The notes beneath the pieces were generated by a model. That model was not told the DNA's origin and made no database searches. It was given only the letters and a program-made list of their open reading frames with translations. Position numbers and translations under genes: made by a program. From Dyadobacter koreensis (GTDB taxonomy: Bacteria; Bacteroidota; Bacteroidia; Cytophagales; Spirosomataceae): 64,000 bases of DNA. Location of the stretch: positions 1,054,001-1,118,000 of the forward strand of contig NZ_FNXY01000001.1 of NCBI RefSeq assembly GCF_900108855.1. The letters run 5' to 3'. This document shows, one piece after another, positions 60,534-64,000 of the stretch (positions are counted from its first letter, which is position 1; every line of letters begins with the position of its first letter).

Positions 60534-61531
60534 AACTACGCTTTTTAGTTTAAAAATTAATTACGGTGCCCTGTATGGCGTTAAGCCGGTAAGTAAGGAG
60601 AAGCAACGGAATAAAGGAGAGCCTTTCGCGCGCTGGCCTTCCGCGTTTATGCCGGAATTTCACCGCACTTCCACCGGTTTGGCCGCCTAACTTGCAGGGG
60701 AATTAGTGATCGTACTTTACTTCGATACCACTTTTTCCATGGCTTAGTAGAGCATGCTTTATCTTTTTGCAATGCTCTCCCGAATGAAACCATGCCTTAT
60801 CCCCGGTGAAAAACACCTACCTAACGACCGCCGATCCCGGGGATACACCGCTTTCGCCCCAAAGGGGGCGCGAATCTCTGTTCACCGGCCAAGGAGCCCC
60901 AAAGCGAATCAGCCTATCAAATAATACACAGTAACAAAAGGGATCATAAACTGGAGACCCAGAAAAACAACCGCTTGATCAGTGCTATAAAAAGGCCATG
61001 ACCATAGCTTTTAAAAAGCGGTTGACCCGTAATGCTTCGCCTTTCAAAATGCTTTTTTGCAATCAAAAGCCGGATGATCCCGCACTTAGAGAATAAGCAT
61101 AGGGCTTGACCCCAATGAAAAAACAAGAAAAAAAAGCCAAGGATCAGAGTCCCCCACCCCGGGGCCAAAAGGGAAAACGGAATAAGTCCCGGACTGGAAG
61201 TCCCGGACCAAAAGTCTTGACGGGTGCCGGCAGAAAAAGAAAATAAGCAAAAAAGGAATACCGATCTTCTGCCGGCATTATGCCGAACCGTTTTAGGTTT
61301 GCACTTCTCTGCGAAAAAAATGGGGAAAACTATCTTCACGGCACTTTTGCTGTTGCTTCGGGGTCACACCCAAGCAGGCGTAAGTACCTTTTATACCCAC
61401 CTGAACGCACTTCACATGTCACTAGCGCTTTTTCGTACCGGGTTTGATGCGTATGATCACAAAAATTTACCGCCCTGAAAACACCTTTTAAACTTTACAG
61501 CATCGGACTGTACCTTTAAAGAGCAACTGTT
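60534..61531. other. 1-kb G+C-rich noncoding region before lantibiotic dehydratase
   Basis: No supportable gene on either strand; frames at 60944-61339 and 61224-61478 overlap and have odd composition. It holds several short hairpins: GAGCAT/ATGCTC (about 60752-60775), GCCCC/GGGGC (about 60856-60869), and a direct repeat AAGTCCCGGAC at 61184 and 61198. It may contain the promoter and leader of the lanthipeptide cluster or part of a replication/attachment region. Confidence 0.45.
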
Positions 61532-64000
61532 ATGAAACCCCAATCCTACGGCTTCTGCGTGTTTCGCAGGCCGCTGCTTTCCAAAAACATCCTTGAAGAT
61601 TTTCATGCCCGAATCCAGGACGCCCCTTCTGTATTCGAATCTGAACTACACAAAATCTTTTCTGATCCGGTGCTTTTAGAAGGACTGCAGCTAGCCTCCG
61701 GTACGCTTTACGGGCTGGCCAAAGATTTCGTAACGGGCAAACCAGTCAGCGGAAAACAGAAGCTTCTTATGAGCCTGTATAAATTTTTGATCCGGGCGGC
61801 AAGCCGCTGTACGCCCTTCGGGCTTTTCGCAGGTTACTTCACCATACAGACCGGTCAGAGCACCCGGATCCTTTTTTCAAGGCAACGCCCCCGGGCCCTT
61901 CGAAGCCAACTTGACAGCACAGCCAAACTGGCCATCAGGGCGAAAATCCTTGAAAATACAAGGCTTCGATCCCAGCTGCTGTTTTATCCCAATAGCTCGC
62001 TGTACCGGGCCGGGCAGAACTACCGGTATCTGAAAAGGCAGCAGCAATCCGGTTTCGTTTTAACGCAGGTACGCTTTGATCCGCTGCTTGAAAAGATTCT
62101 TGCAGAGGCAGCCACAGGAATTTCGCCTGCTCAAATTAAAAACCTGCTTAAAGGTGAAAACCTTGGGGTAAGACGGGCTGATGCGTATGCAGACGCGCTG
62201 ATCCGCTCTCAGATGTTTACCGACAGCCTGATGCCAAAGGTATCAGGTGAAGACTACCTTACCTACCTCAAATCGGTGCTGGGCACTTTAAAATATGCCC
62301 GGCCCCTAACAGCCGCCCTGCAAAAAATCCAAACGCAGCTAGCGCTGAATGCTCAGGCCACAGAAGTCAACAGAGCCCTGACGGATTTTCTGAAAGCCGA
62401 TCATCCGCTGGAAAGCACCCTACACAGCACGCTCCGGTTTCAGACCTTAAAGGCCCGCATCAGTGGCAGGGTGCTGCAAAGACTTGGCCGGCAGCTGGAC
62501 GGACTATCCTTTTTAAGCCGCCCAGGCCGCAGCGAGGATCTTGATAATTTCACCAGCCGTTTTTATATGCGCTACGGCCAGCAGCCCGTGCCACTTCTTG
62601 TGGCGCTGGACTATGATTACGGCATGGGTTACGGCTCGCTGAGTGAGATGACTCAGCCCAAGCTTCCGCTGCTTGGCGGCCTTAGGGACAATGCGCCCCC
62701 GGTAAAAACACCGGAAGCTAACATCAACGATCTTGCAGGCGCGCTCTACCAGCGCGCTGTTGACAACAGGGTTCACACCGTTCTTCTGACAGACGAGCTG
62801 CTAAAAAAACATCAGAATCCTTCAGCGGCGCTGCCCTCAAGCTTTTATGTGCTGGGAAGCTTTCATGCCTGCTGCCAGCGTGCGCTTGATGCGGGTGATT
62901 TTCTTTTTGAGCTCAAAGCGCTCGCGGGCCCTTCGGCCAGTAGTCTTTTGACCCGCTTCTGCCCGGGTGATCCTGGGCTCACCCGGCACGTTGAACGGAT
63001 TATGGAACATGAGAAGGCGAATGCCGGTGATCTCATCCTGGCTCAGATCGCCCATCTGCCGGCGGGTAAGGCGGCCAACATCGTTCAACGGCCGGATCTG
63101 GGCTCCTACCAAATCAGCTATCTGGCAGGAGCGGGCAATTCGGCCGGTAAAACGATCCGCACCGATGATCTTTGGCTAAGCTGCCAGGACGGCAAAAACC
63201 TTATACTGACAAGCCGGAATTTGCAAAAAAGAATCATCCCGGCCCTTAGCAGTGCGCACAATTTCAGCAGCGGACTTCCGGTCTACCGTTTTCTTTGTGA
63301 TTTGGCCAGTCAGCACACCGCGTCAGTCTTCTGGGACTGGGCAGGCTACTCGGATGCGGCTTATCTTCCACGCGTGCAGTATAATCAGCTCATTTTAAGC
63401 AAGGCCAGCTGGCTTCTGACCGATGCCGAGGAGCCCAGCCCGCTGCAAAGCAAAACCGACTGGTGGAAAACGGTTGAGAAAAAACTGAACACGCCCCGGT
63501 ATTTTACAGTAGGTCAGCAGGACCAAACGCTTCTGATCGACAGTAAAAGTGAGCAGGCCCTTTCGCTGCTCAGTCAGCTGCTTAAAAAGAATGGACATGT
63601 CCGCATCAGTGAATCGCTTGATAGGCCTGGTCAGGGCATTTTGAAACAAGGCGGGCAGCACTTTTCAAACGAGGTGGTGATCCCTTACTTTACCCACGCC
63701 AGGCCCGCAGTGCAGGCCGAACTACACCAGGTGCCGACCGGCGGCGTAGCGCGACGCTTCTGTACGGGCAGCCGCTGGCTGTATGTAAAATTATACTGCG
63801 CGGAAAGCCTGTCGGATCTTTTGATCACCCAGGCGCTTGCACCGCTGATGGCATCGCTGCAAAAGCAAAAAATCATCCAAAAATGGTTTTTTATACGATA
63901 TAACGATCCTGAGCCGCATTTACGGCTACGTTTTTACAGCGAGAAAAAACACTTCTGGGCCCTGGTACTCGGGCAGCTTCAAAAGGCTGTGGAACCGCTG
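61532..64000 (+). CDS. LanB-type lantibiotic dehydratase, 3' end outside window
   Basis: The ATG at 61532 opens a frame that runs to the last base (823 codons). It begins MKPQSYGFCVFRRPLLSKNI; the hallmark N-terminal dehydratase motif AASRCTPFGLFAGYF is at residues 89-103; later parts include FYMRYGQQPVPLLVALDYDY and LPRVQYNQLILSKASWLL. Near the right edge is the start of the SpaB_C elimination domain (WFFIRYNDPEPHLRLRFY, residues 785-802). Full-length LanB enzymes glutamylate Ser/Thr of a precursor peptide with Glu-tRNA and then eliminate glutamate to give dehydro residues for lanthionine rings. Partners (precursor, LanC, transporter) should lie to the right. It rides on the mobilizable element. 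Confidence 0.93.
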   Translation, partial: MKPQSYGFCVFRRPLLSKNILEDFHARIQDAPSVFESELHKIFSDPVLLEGLQLASGTLYGLAKDFVTGKPVSGKQKLLMSLYKFLIRAASRCTPFGLFAGYFTIQTGQSTRILFSRQRPRALRSQLDSTAKLAIRAKILENTRLRSQLLFYPNSSLYRAGQNYRYLKRQQQSGFVLTQVRFDPLLEKILAEAATGISPAQIKNLLKGENLGVRRADAYADALIRSQMFTDSLMPKVSGEDYLTYLKSVLGTLKYARPLTAALQKIQTQLALNAQATEVNRALTDFLKADHPLESTLHSTLRFQTLKARISGRVLQRLGRQLDGLSFLSRPGRSEDLDNFTSRFYMRYGQQPVPLLVALDYDYGMGYGSLSEMTQPKLPLLGGLRDNAPPVKTPEANINDLAGALYQRAVDNRVHTVLLTDELLKKHQNPSAALPSSFYVLGSFHACCQRALDAGDFLFELKALAGPSASSLLTRFCPGDPGLTRHVERIMEHEKANAGDLILAQIAHLPAGKAANIVQRPDLGSYQISYLAGAGNSAGKTIRTDDLWLSCQDGKNLILTSRNLQKRIIPALSSAHNFSSGLPVYRFLCDLASQHTASVFWDWAGYSDAAYLPRVQYNQLILSKASWLLTDAEEPSPLQSKTDWWKTVEKKLNTPRYFTVGQQDQTLLIDSKSEQALSLLSQLLKKNGHVRISESLDRPGQGILKQGGQHFSNEVVIPYFTHARPAVQAELHQVPTGGVARRFCTGSRWLYVKLYCAESLSDLLITQALAPLMASLQKQKIIQKWFFIRYNDPEPHLRLRFYSEKKHFWALVLGQLQKAVEPL

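Noticed and set aside
60944..61339. 131-codon minus-strand frame
   Set aside because: Low-complexity Phe/Leu-rich composition from G+C/A-rich noncoding DNA; no family match.
61224..61478. Possible lanthipeptide precursor upstream of LanB
   Set aside because: No leader motif, few Cys and an unlikely composition; overlaps another chance frame on the other strand.
1..64000. CRISPR array, rRNA or tRNA genes
   Set aside because: No regularly spaced repeats and no rRNA-like or convincing tRNA-like sequence were seen.

Overview
The window reads as a chromosome segment of a member of the Bacteroidota, most likely order Cytophagales and close to Dyadobacter/Spirosoma. That placement is inferred from gene content: a SusC/SusD pair, several TonB-dependent receptors, a type 9 secretion C-terminal domain, TAnnTTTG-type promoter boxes, ThuA/PQQ-dehydrogenase fusions and CTnDOT-like mobilization genes. 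The left part looks like stable chromosome with carbohydrate-use genes. The middle and right carry many broken genes, an IS, a recombinase and a mobilizable element.

Layout. 1-423: 3' part of an ECF sigma factor. 501-11653 (minus): SusC/SusD-led operon with an esterase and two ThuA proteins, one a very large fusion with sugar dehydrogenase, PKD and cytochrome c. 12.6-15.1 kb: small redox cluster (HxlR regulator, flavodoxin-like reductase, saccharopine-dehydrogenase-like protein) bracketed by a repeated 15-mer and palindromes. 15.1-17.9 kb (minus): a compact module of serine recombinase, 57-aa protein, antitoxin-like protein, DprA/SLOG protein and ComF-like phosphoribosyltransferase. This is the best candidate for an undescribed system. 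18.2-22.2 kb (plus): ModE-like regulator, a ModE-box-like operator, TonB receptor, di-heme peroxidase and a frameshifted molybdopterin-binding protein, which together look like a molybdenum-linked locus. 22.5-31.2 kb: scattered small genes, a decayed IS3-family element, a T9SS cargo protein and a broken LytS-type kinase.

31.3-49.1 kb (minus): an apparent 14-kb operon plus a separate lyase-like gene and a LacI-family regulator. The operon holds sugar isomerase/epimerase, GH28, a 960-aa unknown, GH20, an alpha/alpha-toroid protein, a TonB receptor without SusD, a NagB-like protein and a hexuronate-type MFS transporter. Three copies of a palindrome with core GCACGTGC lie at the two promoters, two of them directly against -7 boxes, so a single LacI regulon is a well-supported inference. 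The enzyme set points to a uronic-acid-rich glycan that may also contain amino sugar.

49.2-55.2 kb: fragments and interrupted genes (including a DUF3892-like gene with an in-frame TGA and a protein with an SSB-like acidic tail), a four-gene two-component operon and AT-rich spacer. 55.2-64 kb: visibly more G+C-rich mobilizable element with coupling ATPase, relaxase, relaxosome accessory protein, a candidate oriT and a RadC-like protein. At the right edge is the first 823 codons of a LanB-type lantibiotic dehydratase, so the element probably carries a class I lanthipeptide cluster that continues beyond the window.

Several genes are broken by single-base indels, two of them in short homopolymers (CCC at 21898, A5 at 24445). 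Sequencing error and real decay cannot be told apart from this sequence alone.
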